64,000 nucleotides of DNA from Candidatus Hydrothermarchaeum profundi. Lineage in GTDB: Archaea > Hydrothermarchaeota > Hydrothermarchaeia > Hydrothermarchaeales > Hydrothermarchaeaceae. A model generated the notes under the pieces. It ran no database searches, had not been told where the DNA came from, and was given only the letters and a program-made list of their open reading frames with translations. The stretch is from the NCBI GenBank assembly GCA_002011125.2, contig MTMF02000008.1, positions 62,001-126,000 of the forward strand, given 5' to 3'. Positions 34,633-43,663 of the stretch are shown piece by piece (positions within the stretch are counted from its first letter, which is position 1; the number at the start of each line of letters is the position of its first letter). The position numbers and the translations under genes were made by a program.

Positions 34633-35795
34633 TGTTTCCTAAATTAAAAGGATGCGCTCTTAAGAAGGCTGAAGGACTCTTCATATATGACTTTATTCGT
34701 GATGAACTGTATGAGGTAGATGAGGAAGCTTTTGATTTTTTGAAGTATTGTACAGGGAAAAACAAGCTTGAAGAAATCCCAAACTCTGATGAAGGAAAAG
34801 AAGTTTTGAAGTTTGCTTTAAGTGAAGGTCTTGTTGAAGATGATTTTGACGCAAATGCTCCAGAGCAGTACTCGGTCAAAAATAATCCTGCTCCTTCTTT
34901 AAGGTATCTACAGCTTCATATAACTGAAAGGTGCAATCTAAACTGCAAGCATTGTTACCTTGGATCAAAAGGAATGCGGAGTTTAAATTTTGAAACAGCT
35001 ACTAAAGCTATAAGAGAGTTTGGAGAAATCGGATGGAAACTATTGGTTACAGGAGGAGAACCTCTACTGTATGAGAGATTTTGGGATATCCTTTCCTATG
35101 CTAGCAAATTTCCGATTAGGGTTGAGGTCCTCAGCAACGGGACTCTTATCACAGATGAGATCGCTGAGAGAATGTCCAAGCATGTCCACTCTATACAGAT
35201 TAGCTTGGATGGAATGAAAGAAGGGCATGAAGCCTTACGGGGTTTGGGCTCTTTTGAAAAGACTATTAGCGGTATAAAAGCTGCTAAAAAATATATTTCT
35301 GTATCAATAGCCACGATGATACATGCAAAGAATATTAATGAATTTGATGACCTCAAGGAGTTGGTAGAGGACCTAGAAGCTGCTGAGTGGATGCTTGATG
35401 TACCCTCGCTAAAGGGGAATTTATTGGAGAATAGAGGTTTGATACCTAAGAAATCTGACGCTGTAAGAATCTATAAAAATTATGGATATGGAGGGGGAAG
35501 TCATTCTGGAGATGAAGATTTTTCATGTGGCTCACATTTGTGTTCGATAGATGTAGATGGAAATGTTACGAAATGTGGTTTTTTCTCAAGTAGCGTTGGA
35601 AAAATAGGAACTAAGCCTTTGCTAAAATGCTGGCATGAAATTGTTGAAAAGTACCTTCCAAAGCTAAACTCGTTGGAGTGCAAGAATTGCGAATACCTAT
35701 ATGAGTGTAGAGGGGGGTGCAGGTATAGAGCGGCTTTAGATAAAAATTTCACTGCGAAGGATCTCTTCATGTGCGATATTTATCTTAATAAATAA
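34632..35795 (+). CDS. Radical SAM/SPASM peptide maturase with PqqD-like N-terminus
   Basis: 387 residues. The first 80 residues (FPKLKGCALKKAEGLFIYD, then DEEAFDFLKYCTG and VLKFALSEGLVEDD) look like a PqqD-type peptide-recognition element. The radical SAM core follows: ITERCNLNCKHCYLGSKG (near 98-115), LLVTGGEPLLY, SNGTLI, QISLDGMKEGHEALRG. The C-terminal SPASM domain has CSIDVDGNVTKCGFF and CKNCEYLYECRGGCRYRA and a final Cys in FMCDIY, enough for auxiliary clusters. Enzymes with this layout install thioether or C-C links in ribosomal peptides. The upstream Cys-rich peptide is its obvious candidate substrate. Confidence 0.82.
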   Translation: MFPKLKGCALKKAEGLFIYDFIRDELYEVDEEAFDFLKYCTGKNKLEEIPNSDEGKEVLKFALSEGLVEDDFDANAPEQYSVKNNPAPSLRYLQLHITERCNLNCKHCYLGSKGMRSLNFETATKAIREFGEIGWKLLVTGGEPLLYERFWDILSYASKFPIRVEVLSNGTLITDEIAERMSKHVHSIQISLDGMKEGHEALRGLGSFEKTISGIKAAKKYISVSIATMIHAKNINEFDDLKELVEDLEAAEWMLDVPSLKGNLLENRGLIPKKSDAVRIYKNYGYGGGSHSGDEDFSCGSHLCSIDVDGNVTKCGFFSSSVGKIGTKPLLKCWHEIVEKYLPKLNSLECKNCEYLYECRGGCRYRAALDKNFTAKDLFMCDIYLNK

Positions 35796-35849
35796 TTGTT
35801 GCTTTAAGTCCCCGTAAGAATAATAAATCATTTAAGCCAAATTTCAAAT

Positions 35850-36803
35850 ATGCTGAAAGAAATTTATGATATAGCAATAATTGGAAGCGGCCCAGTTGGA
35901 CTAGCCTCTGCCATGTATGCAGGAAGACTGGACATGAAAACTGTGGTCTTTGGGGACCTTTTAGGGGGTGCAATCACTTTAACGGATATTGTGGAAAATT
36001 ATCCAGGATTTAAAAGTATATCAGGCTCTGAATTGGCAGATAGGTTAATAGAGCATGCCAAGGAGTACAACGCCGAGTTTATAGAGGGAATGGTTGAAAG
36101 AGTTGAGCCATATGAAGATGTTTATCGCCTTATCTCTAGAGGAGATAAATATTTCTCTAAAACGGTTCTTTTTGCGACAGGTACAAAACATAGGAAGCTT
36201 GAAGTCCCTGGTTCTGAAAAATTTGAAAGAAGAGGGGTGCATTATTGCGCCTTATGCGATGGTCCACTCTATAAGGACAAAAAAGTTGGCGTGGTTGGAG
36301 GTAGTGATTCAGCCGCTAAGGAAGCGTTACTTTTAGAAAAATATGCTAACGAGGTCTATATAATCTACCGGGGAGAAAAGATACATCCAGAGCCAGTAAA
36401 TGCTAAAAGGATTGAAAAAAGTTCAAAGATCAAGATAATAACAAAGACAAACATCATAGGACTGGAGGGAGGAGATACTCTGAGCAGAATATTGCTCGAT
36501 AGGGAATATAATGGGCAAAAGGAACTTGAGCTAGACGGTCTTTTCGTAGCTATCGGTGGGATACCACGCTCAGAGCTTGCTATACCATTAGGCGTGGCAG
36601 TTAATAAGAAAGGCGAAATAAAAATAGATAGAGCTGGAAGAACCAATATCGAAGGAATATTCGCAGCCGGTGATGTTGTAGATTCAGAATTTAAGCAAGC
36701 CATCACAGGTATAGGTGAAGGGGTTGCGGCAGTATATCAGGCTTACCGGTATATTAACGAGAAGGAGTTTGTCTGTACATGCTTGGATGAAGAATACCTC
36801 TAA
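35850..36803 (+). CDS. trxB: Thioredoxin reductase
   Basis: 317 residues. FAD-binding IAIIGSGPVGLASAMYAGRL (near 8-27), VENYPGF, ATGTKHRKLEVPG, redox-active site HYCALCDGPLY (CALC rather than the usual CATC), second dinucleotide motif VGVVGGSDSAAKEALLL and IEGIFAAGDVVD. It reduces thioredoxin-like proteins. It lies 54 bases after the radical SAM gene on the same strand and may supply reducing power or manage thiols for that system; that is inference. Confidence 0.9.
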   Translation: MLKEIYDIAIIGSGPVGLASAMYAGRLDMKTVVFGDLLGGAITLTDIVENYPGFKSISGSELADRLIEHAKEYNAEFIEGMVERVEPYEDVYRLISRGDKYFSKTVLFATGTKHRKLEVPGSEKFERRGVHYCALCDGPLYKDKKVGVVGGSDSAAKEALLLEKYANEVYIIYRGEKIHPEPVNAKRIEKSSKIKIITKTNIIGLEGGDTLSRILLDREYNGQKELELDGLFVAIGGIPRSELAIPLGVAVNKKGEIKIDRAGRTNIEGIFAAGDVVDSEFKQAITGIGEGVAAVYQAYRYINEKEFVCTCLDEEYL

Positions 36804-36808
36804 ATTTT

Positions 36809-38191
36809 TTATTTTAGTGGTCCTCTAAGTTTTTCTTCAAAAATTTTCAGAACCTCATCTCTTTTCATCAAGCCTTTCTCTACAACTACCTCTATAACAG
36901 ATTTTCCCTCTCTAAGGGCTTCCTTTGCAACCTCTGCTGCTTTCATGTACCCTATATAAGGTGTTAATGCAGTTGCAAGAGAGGGATTTTTCTCAAGGTA
37001 TAAGCTACATTTTTCAACATTAGCTGTTATGCCTCTAACGCACTTCTTCTCAAATACTGGCAGGTAATTTACAAGTAAATCAATTGAAAAATGAAGATTG
37101 TGATTTATTACTGGAGCAAATACATTTAGATCTATCTGGCCAGCCTGCTCTGCTAGAGATACAGTAAGATCGTTGCCTATTATCTGGAAAGCCACCATGT
37201 TCAAGCATTCAGCCATAACCGGGTTAACTTTTCCAGGCATAATCGAAGACCCTGGCTGGACTGGAGGTAAAGTAATTTCAGCTAGCCCAGTAACAGGTCC
37301 TGAACTCAGCAGTCTAAGGTCATTTGCTATTCTAGTAAGCTCTATCGCGAGATCCCTTAGTGATCCAGAAAAGGCTACAGCAGAAGAGAAACTCTGGAGT
37401 CCTTCTCTCGGATCTCTTGCTGGTCTTAAATCAAGGGCCGTCATTTCTCTAAGTTTTTCGATCACTAAAGTTCGATATTTAGGGTGACTGTTTAGGCCTG
37501 TTCCAACAGCAGTTCCACCTAAAGCTATTTCTTCTAGATCCTTACTCTTTTCTTTAATTCGGTCTGTACATCTTCTTATGGCAGAAGCATAGGCATAGAA
37601 TTCTTGGCCCAGCGTTATGGGAACAGCGTCCTGTAAGTGCGTTCTTCCTGATTTAACTATGTCTCGAAATTCTTTTCCTTTTTTCTCAAATGCATCAGCT
37701 AAGCTTTCTAAGGTTTCGAGCAGTTTGGGTATTCTAAATAGGATTGAAAGGCACATGGCACTTGGAAATGTATCATTACTGGACTGGGCCATATTCACAT
37801 GGTCATTAGGACCGATTATCTCATACTTACCTTTTTTTTCTCCAAGTATCTCCAATGCCCTATTTGCAATGACCTCGTTGACGTTCATATTAAATGAGGT
37901 TCCAGCTCCCGCCTGATATACATCGACTACAAATTGGTCTTGGAATTTTCCATCTAAAATTTCGTTACATGCATTTACGATGGCGTCTCCTTTCTTTTTA
38001 TCTAGCTGCCCTAACTCCATATTAGTAAGACATGCTGCCTTTTTTATCATTACATAAGCTCTTATCATCGCAGGATGCACTTTTAACCCGCTCACAGGGA
38101 AATTCTCTAATGCACGTTGAGTTTGTATCCCATAATAAGCGTCTTCAGGGATCTCTTTTTTTCCAAGAGGATCTTCTTCAATCCTTACCAT
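36809..38191 (-). CDS. aspA: Aspartate ammonia-lyase (fumarase/aspartase superfamily)
   Basis: 460 residues. Superfamily signature GSSIMPGKVNPVMAE, plus NVNEVIANRALE, MAQSSNDTFPSAM, GGTAVGTGLN and GRTHLQDAVPITLGQE. The YYGIQTQRALENF start, AEQAGQIDLNVFAPVI and the general length favour aspartase over class II fumarase. It would produce fumarate and ammonia reversibly from aspartate, possibly feeding fumarate respiration. Convergent with trxB. Confidence 0.8.
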   Translation of the reverse strand: MVRIEEDPLGKKEIPEDAYYGIQTQRALENFPVSGLKVHPAMIRAYVMIKKAACLTNMELGQLDKKKGDAIVNACNEILDGKFQDQFVVDVYQAGAGTSFNMNVNEVIANRALEILGEKKGKYEIIGPNDHVNMAQSSNDTFPSAMCLSILFRIPKLLETLESLADAFEKKGKEFRDIVKSGRTHLQDAVPITLGQEFYAYASAIRRCTDRIKEKSKDLEEIALGGTAVGTGLNSHPKYRTLVIEKLREMTALDLRPARDPREGLQSFSSAVAFSGSLRDLAIELTRIANDLRLLSSGPVTGLAEITLPPVQPGSSIMPGKVNPVMAECLNMVAFQIIGNDLTVSLAEQAGQIDLNVFAPVINHNLHFSIDLLVNYLPVFEKKCVRGITANVEKCSLYLEKNPSLATALTPYIGYMKAAEVAKEALREGKSVIEVVVEKGLMKRDEVLKIFEEKLRGPLK

Positions 38192-38236
38192 ACCATTCGT
38201 TTTATTAAAAGAGGTTTTATATTTTTTGATGCGGTA

Positions 38237-38650
38237 TTACATAAGTAGCATTGCAGCGATGCCTCTAATAACATCCTTCTGTGAGATTATCCCGACAATT
38301 TTATCGTTTTCTTTAACAAGGAGATGTCTAACATTTTTTTTCTTCATAAGTTTAAAAGCATCAAATAGGTCTGAAGACGGGGGTATTGTTATCAGGTTGG
38401 TCGACATTAATCCTGCGACCCCCTTGGGATTCCCTCCATGATACGCCAATCTCACAAAATCCTTATCAGTGACTATCCCTATTATTTTGTCATCTTTTTT
38501 TACCACTACGCTGCTAATGCTATTCTTTAACATAGCCTCAGCGGCATCACTAACAAGTACGTTTGGCGGTACTGAGATGATATTCTCGACCATAACATCC
38601 GAGACCTTTATTATCCCCCCGTTCAACAATTTTTTCTCCATGACATTCAT
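38237..38650 (-). CDS. CBS-domain pair protein
   Basis: 137 residues. Two CBS motifs: about 15-70 (VSDVMVENIISVPPNVLVSDAAEAMLK, then IIGIVTDKDFVR) and about 80-137 (LMSTNLITIPPSSDLFDAFKLMKKKNVRHLLV, then IVGIISQKDVIRGI). It is a probable nucleotide sensor. It lies just after the DNA ligase gene (22 bases) on the same strand and upstream of aspA, with no sure partner. Ribosome binding site GGAGGA present. Confidence 0.88.
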   Translation of the reverse strand: MNVMEKKLLNGGIIKVSDVMVENIISVPPNVLVSDAAEAMLKNSISSVVVKKDDKIIGIVTDKDFVRLAYHGGNPKGVAGLMSTNLITIPPSSDLFDAFKLMKKKNVRHLLVKENDKIVGIISQKDVIRGIAAMLLM

Positions 38651-38672
38651 ATTTCTCCTCCTATTAATATAT

Positions 38673-40427
38673 TTACTCTTCTATCCTTTTAAGCTGCGCT
38701 TTATACATTTCCACAATTTCTTCGACAGTAGTACAATCTTCTGGGCTTTTATCTTGACGCCATCTTCCTGTGAATCTTGGAAATCTAATGGCTATTCCAA
38801 ATCCTTCTTTTACTTCACCGTAGGCAGATGTATGAGTAGGGCTTAAAGTAAGCTCGTCTCCTATAATTTCTATGACTAAGGCGGGAGTGAACCATATGTC
38901 AGCTTCCATTTGGCTATCTACTCGCGGATGGACATGCTCTATCTTGTAGGGAGAAAGCATTTCAGGTAACTTTTCAAGATCTTCGTCGGTAAAGCCGGAT
39001 CCAACTTTGCAGATCGTTGTGAAAACGTCTCTTTTTCTATTGTAAACAGCTGCAAGAAGGGCTCCGTATACACCTGACCTTCTCCCTCTTCCTGTGAAGG
39101 CTCCTACAATAACTGCGTCTATAGGCTCAATCATCTTAGATTGATATGAGCGCTTTAGTTTTATCCAGAGCCATCCTCTAGCCCCCGCCTGGTAAACTCC
39201 TTTTTCAGATTTTAGTATTAATCCTTCGCAGCCTGCAGCTATAGCTTTTTCAAAGAATTCTTCTACTTCTTTAGGGTCATCTGTTATTAATGCCTCTGCC
39301 AGTCTAAATTCATCTGATTCTTTGACAGATTTCTTAAGAGCCTCCCTACGCTCGATGTAGGGCGCTTGAGTTAAGTCTCTCCCATCAATATATAGGGCAT
39401 CAAACAAGAATAAGTTTACAGGGAACTTTTCTGCAGCCTCCTCTATGCCATATTTCCGCCTCCTATGCATTAGTAGCTGGAAGGGGAGGAGTTCCCCGGT
39501 TTCGGGGTTAACTGCCACAGCTTCGCCTTCAATTATGGCTTCTTTGGCTTTAATATTTTTTTTCGATAATTCAAGTAGGTCAGGGTACTGGGATGTTATA
39601 TTTTCAAGGCGCCTAGTGAATAGCGTTACTTCATCGTTATATTTATGGATCTGCACTCTTTCTCCGTCATATTTCCACTCGCATGCAGCTCGTCCACCAA
39701 GCTTCTCTAGTATTTCTTCAGCTGTTGAAAGCCTCTGAGCCAGCATCATTCTTATCGGTCTGCCTACTTTTACATGATATTTCTCAATAGCATCAATGCC
39801 GTAGTTTGCGAGGGTCTTGGCTACATCACCTAAATCAGATGTAAGGTTATATGCCCTCTCTACGGCTTCCCTTTTACCTTTATCTCCTGCAAAGCTGATT
39901 GTTAGAGCATCTAGGATAGTCATATCTGCGATGCCTAGTCTCAACTTACCAGTTACCATTCGGAGAAGATATTTTGCTTCTTTTGGACTAGCATCGCTAA
40001 GTAGGCCTGAGAGTAGCTTCATCTTTAAGTCTTGGCTGCCAGGGCCGGTTGATCTTGCAATCTTGTCCAGCTTATCATATACCTCAGCTATATCTAGTGG
40101 CTTAGCGAATAGGGACGCTTGGGTCTTTCTCTTAGCGAGTTCTTCTGCGGTTAGCCCTAAGTCTCCTTTTTCTCTTAGCACTTTCATTACTTCATCTTGA
40201 GATATGCCGTAAGCCTTAGAAATGGCTTTTACTGCTAGCTTCTCAGCTATTCCAAGATTTACATCTACGAAATCTGGGTAAAGTTTTCCTTGAGTCATAT
40301 ATACAACCTTGTCCAGCAGTTCAACAGGGGTCCGCCTGAAAAATTCAACTAGGTAGTCAGTCATCTCTAGACGCTTAGTTGTTCCTTCTATTTTCTCATA
40401 AACTTCAACTAGTTCTGCAAATCTCAA
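38673..40427 (-). CDS. lig: ATP-dependent DNA ligase
   Basis: 584 residues, the normal archaeal length. N-terminal helical DNA-binding domain (about 1-220), adenylation motif I CEWKYDGERVQIHKY with the nucleotide-bound Lys near 253, RRLENIT, EGEAVAVNP, LFDALYIDG, EGLILKSEKGVY, then WLWIKLKRSY and the OB domain with GKGRRSG-like GRGRRSGVYGALL. It seals nicks in DNA replication and repair. Its start overlaps the upstream 5-formyl-THF cyclo-ligase-like gene by 4 bases. Confidence 0.95.
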   Translation of the reverse strand: MRFAELVEVYEKIEGTTKRLEMTDYLVEFFRRTPVELLDKVVYMTQGKLYPDFVDVNLGIAEKLAVKAISKAYGISQDEVMKVLREKGDLGLTAEELAKRKTQASLFAKPLDIAEVYDKLDKIARSTGPGSQDLKMKLLSGLLSDASPKEAKYLLRMVTGKLRLGIADMTILDALTISFAGDKGKREAVERAYNLTSDLGDVAKTLANYGIDAIEKYHVKVGRPIRMMLAQRLSTAEEILEKLGGRAACEWKYDGERVQIHKYNDEVTLFTRRLENITSQYPDLLELSKKNIKAKEAIIEGEAVAVNPETGELLPFQLLMHRRRKYGIEEAAEKFPVNLFLFDALYIDGRDLTQAPYIERREALKKSVKESDEFRLAEALITDDPKEVEEFFEKAIAAGCEGLILKSEKGVYQAGARGWLWIKLKRSYQSKMIEPIDAVIVGAFTGRGRRSGVYGALLAAVYNRKRDVFTTICKVGSGFTDEDLEKLPEMLSPYKIEHVHPRVDSQMEADIWFTPALVIEIIGDELTLSPTHTSAYGEVKEGFGIAIRFPRFTGRWRQDKSPEDCTTVEEIVEMYKAQLKRIEE

Positions 40428-41098
40428 TTTTTCACCCTAATTACTCTTTTTGGAGTTGTAATTATATCAACTTCTTGGTCGTGCGGTTCCCATGGAATCT
40501 TCTTCACTATTTGAAGCTCATGAACTGTAGTAGCTACTGGTATATTGCCGTACTTCTCTTTTATCATAGCGATTTCTCTATCACCATATCCTCCTCCTTT
40601 TCCAAGCCTCCTACCTTTAAGGTCTACTGCTACACATCCTGTGACTATCAAATCTACCGGTGGAAGCTCTTTTATTTTTTCTCCAAGCTTAAATGCGCCC
40701 CTTATGGTTGATGCAAACTCTTCTTTTCCTCCGACCCTCTCAGGCTCTATTTTTAAATAGCCCTCCTTCAATTTAGGCGTTGCCATAAGCAATGTCTTTT
40801 TATCTTTTAATGCCAATTCTCTGACTTTCTTCTGGGCGTAGTCAGGGTTAGCAACAATAACCTCGGATTCCTCCCATTCCCCAATTGATGCTAGCATTTT
40901 CGCAGCTTTACCGCTACCTTCAAAGTTAGGTATTCTTCCTCTGACCGGCAGAGGGAACCTTGCAACTCCTTTCTTTTCAAGGGTTTCCCAGATTTTTTCT
41001 CTGAGTTTTTGTTTTTCTTCCAACTTTCTTTTTCCTTTTGCCTGTAGTCTCTTAAAAAATCTATTAGCATCACTTAAAAACATTATGGAGTTTTTCAA
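40424..41098 (-). CDS. 5-formyltetrahydrofolate cyclo-ligase family protein
   Basis: 224 residues. REKIWETLEKKGVARFPLPVRGRIPNFEGSGKAAKML at the N-terminus, and the C-terminal signature DLIVTGCVAVDLKGRRLGKGGGYGDRE with the Gly-rich nucleotide loop. The family makes methenyl-tetrahydrofolate from 5-formyl-THF using ATP. An organism using H4MPT may use it for another folate-like substrate. It starts the small operon with DNA ligase. Confidence 0.85.
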   Translation of the reverse strand: MKNSIMFLSDANRFFKRLQAKGKRKLEEKQKLREKIWETLEKKGVARFPLPVRGRIPNFEGSGKAAKMLASIGEWEESEVIVANPDYAQKKVRELALKDKKTLLMATPKLKEGYLKIEPERVGGKEEFASTIRGAFKLGEKIKELPPVDLIVTGCVAVDLKGRRLGKGGGYGDREIAMIKEKYGNIPVATTVHELQIVKKIPWEPHDQEVDIITTPKRVIRVKN

Positions 41099-41166
41099 AT
41101 ATTAGAAAAGCAGTCACTAACCATTATCCAAAATATTATATCTAATGGCATAAGAACCATTACACT

Positions 41167-42363
41167 ATGGTGAGATATCCAGATCGTAGAGGAAGATTCG
41201 GGCCTTATGGTGGGCGGTATATACCTGAAGTACTAATGCCCGCTGTGGTTGAATTAGCAAGGGAATATGCAGAGGCAAAAAAGGATAAAAAATTTCAGGA
41301 TAAGCTCAAATATTACTTAAAGGAATACGCGGGTAGACCGACACCTCTAACATACTGTGAAAATCTCAGTAGAGAGGTAGGAGTTAAAATCTATTTAAAA
41401 AGAGAAGATTTAGCGCATACAGGGGCTCATAAAATAAATAATACCCTTGGACAAGCTCTACTAGCTAAGCGTATGGGGAAGAAAAGAATAATAGCGGAAA
41501 CAGGTGCAGGGCAGCATGGTGTAGCTACAGCTACAGCAGCTGCAGCAGTAGGTCTAGAGTGTGAAATATATATGGGCACCGAGGATATGGAAAGGCAAAA
41601 AATGAATGTTTTTAGAATGCGGCTTTTAGGTGCTGAAGTTACGCCTGTTAAATCTGGTTCAAGGACGTTAAAGGATGCTATAAACGAGGCCCTTCGAGAC
41701 TGGCTTACAAATGTAGAGACTACCCATTATTTGTTAGGGTCCGTGCTGGGTCCTCACCCCTACCCCATGATGATTAGAGATTTTCAAAGGGTAATAGGGA
41801 AGGAGGCGAAGAAACAAATCTTAAAGAAAGAAGGACGTTTGCCGAATTTCATAGTCGCTTGTGTTGGTGGAGGAAGCAATGCTATTGGGATATTTTATGA
41901 TTTCTTAAAGTATAAAGAAGTTAAATTAGTTGGAGTTGAGGCTGGAGGGGAAGGAATTACAACTGGAAAGCATGCGGCGAGATTTGCATCCAATAAAAAT
42001 GGTAGGAAGGGTGTTTTACATGGAACTTTAACTTATGTATTACAGGATAAATATGGCCAAATTTTACCTACGCACAGTGTTTCTGCAGGACTAGACTATC
42101 CGGCAGTAGGCCCTGAGCATTCTTGGTTAAGAGAGATAGGGAGAACAGAGTATCACTACGCTACCGATGCTGAGGCATTAGGGGCATTCCATATTCTCTC
42201 AGAAAAAGAAGGCATAATTCCGGCGCTTGAGTCTGCGCATGCTGTTGCATGGGTTTTAAAAAACAAAAATAAATTTAACAAGGAGGATATCATACTCATC
42301 AATCTATCGGGAAGAGGCGACAAGGACGTTGAGGCAGTAGCTAAGCGAGAAGGAGTACTTTAA
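41167..42363 (+). CDS. trpB: Tryptophan synthase beta chain
   Basis: 398 residues of the TrpB1 type. [18 protein letters not shown] at the start, PLP Lys in [49 protein letters not shown] (phosphate loop), [26 protein letters not shown] and a final [10 protein letters not shown]. It joins indole and serine. trpA and other trp genes are not in the window, so it is separated from the usual operon. It lies 31 bases upstream of nucS on the same strand. Confidence 0.95.
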   Translation: MVRYPDRRGRFGPYGGRYIPEVLMPAVVELAREYAEAKKDKKFQDKLKYYLKEYAGRPTPLTYCENLSREVGVKIYLKREDLAHTGAHKINNTLGQALLAKRMGKKRIIAETGAGQHGVATATAAAAVGLECEIYMGTEDMERQKMNVFRMRLLGAEVTPVKSGSRTLKDAINEALRDWLTNVETTHYLLGSVLGPHPYPMMIRDFQRVIGKEAKKQILKKEGRLPNFIVACVGGGSNAIGIFYDFLKYKEVKLVGVEAGGEGITTGKHAARFASNKNGRKGVLHGTLTYVLQDKYGQILPTHSVSAGLDYPAVGPEHSWLREIGRTEYHYATDAEALGAFHILSEKEGIIPALESAHAVAWVLKNKNKFNKEDIILINLSGRGDKDVEAVAKREGVL

Positions 42364-42394
42364 TCATATGATTGTTTAGTATTTTAAGAAAGAG

Positions 42395-43141
42395 ATGTAT
42401 TTTGAAGTTGCTCCAACAGCGGAATCTGCTAAAAAATTTTTAGAAGAGCAGAGCCCAAAGTCGATGATCCTTATAATCGGAGATTGTAGAGTAAAGTACC
42501 GGGGGAGGGCAAAGTCGTTTCTAGATTTTGGAGAAAGACTCGTAGTAATTAAAAGAGATAAATCGATTATGGTTCAGCGAGATACAAAGTGTGAGCCAGT
42601 TAACTGGCAGCCTCCTGGAAGTGTGATTGAATACGGCTGTAATGATGAATTTCTAGTGATCTACGCATTCAGAAATAACCCTCCTGAAAAAATGAGGATT
42701 GAGTTTAGAAAGATAAAAATGGTTTTATCTACCGTGCTACAGGATTATGCTCCCCTAAATGTTGTAGGTATGGAAACGTCATATGTAGGGAAGATAATGG
42801 AAGACCCAGCGATAATAGAGGAGGGATTCCACATTTATAAAAAGGAAAAAAGAACAGCGTCAGGTTCTATTGACATCTACGGTGTTGATAGCAAGGGAGT
42901 CCCTGTTATTGTTGAAGTAAAACGCAGTCAAGTCACTCCCTTGGCGGTCACCCAGCTAGAAGCGTACGTACTTGACCTAAAAAGAAAAAACCCTGAAGTT
43001 GAAGTGAGAGGTATACTGGTTGCTCCGCGCATTCCAAAGATGGTCAAGAACTTGCTAAGAGAGAAAGGACTTGAGTTTAAGGAAGTCGGATGGGAGTTTG
43101 AACTGCCGGATGAGAAGCAAAAAAGTTTATTAGAGTTTTAG
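42395..43141 (+). CDS. nucS: Endonuclease NucS
   Basis: 248 residues. N-terminal DNA-binding half with IIGDCRVKYRGRAKSFLDFGERLVVIK, then the RecB-like nuclease domain with GSIDIYGVDSKGVPVIVEVKRSQV (catalytic Asp and Glu-x-Lys) and TQLEAYVLDLKRKNP. NucS/EndoMS cleaves mismatched or branched DNA and interacts with PCNA in archaea. The terminal KQKSLLEF is a plausible PCNA-interaction tail (QxxLxxF). Confidence 0.93.
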   Translation: MYFEVAPTAESAKKFLEEQSPKSMILIIGDCRVKYRGRAKSFLDFGERLVVIKRDKSIMVQRDTKCEPVNWQPPGSVIEYGCNDEFLVIYAFRNNPPEKMRIEFRKIKMVLSTVLQDYAPLNVVGMETSYVGKIMEDPAIIEEGFHIYKKEKRTASGSIDIYGVDSKGVPVIVEVKRSQVTPLAVTQLEAYVLDLKRKNPEVEVRGILVAPRIPKMVKNLLREKGLEFKEVGWEFELPDEKQKSLLEF

Positions 43142-43183
43142 ATTATTCTATATAGGAGTATCTGAAGTATTGGAGGTATAGAG

Positions 43184-43480
43184 GTGAAGCCTAAGAAGAA
43201 AATATTTGACCTTTTTAAAATATTGCCAGAGAGGTCGGATGAGCCTGAGGTGCCTCTGGAGACTCGGAGATTATTAATAGATATGGCAAGAGAAGGCAAG
43301 CTCTCTCAGGATGAGATGGAGTATCTCAAGAAAAGAGGCATCATAGAGGATTTCCCTAAACCAGAATATACAGAGACAAGAGAGAAAAAAAACCTTACCT
43401 CTGAGGAGATAGAGGATATAAAAAAGAGACTGGACTTTTTGGAGTCAGAGATCCGCAGGATAAGAAGACTTCTCGGGTAA
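43184..43480 (+). CDS. Small SHOCT-like charged protein
   Basis: 98 residues from a GTG with a GGAGG-like site upstream. Central LLIDMAREGKLSQDEMEYLKKRGII is like the short SHOCT/oligomerisation helix pairs, and the C-terminus (KNLTSEEIEDIKKRLDFLESEIRRIRRLLG) is a coiled coil. No enzymatic signature. 42 bases after nucS on the same strand; they may be cotranscribed, but any functional link is unknown. Confidence 0.6.
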   Translation: MKPKKKIFDLFKILPERSDEPEVPLETRRLLIDMAREGKLSQDEMEYLKKRGIIEDFPKPEYTETREKKNLTSEEIEDIKKRLDFLESEIRRIRRLLG

Positions 43481-43663
43481 ATAGAAATTAATAGCAAAGG
43501 CAGGTTTTTTTGGATGAGGCGACATGCAAGTTATGTTCTTCTGCAGATAGCCGTCCCACCTTTGCCGGTTTATTATAGATGATTTTCTAATATAAATAGT
43601 TTTGTATTTTAATGCACAACTTGCTAACTATTGGGGGGACTATTTTGTAGGCGTTACAGTTAA

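Noticed and set aside
36809-38191. Class II fumarase as product
   Set aside because: Possible but the N-terminal and AEQAGQIDLNVFAPVI motifs fit aspartase better; kept as an aspartase with moderate confidence.
43481-43663. Possible structured RNA (GCAAAGG / CCTTTGC with a T7 run)
   Set aside because: Only a seven-base outer stem with large internal mismatches; no promoter or box pattern to support it.
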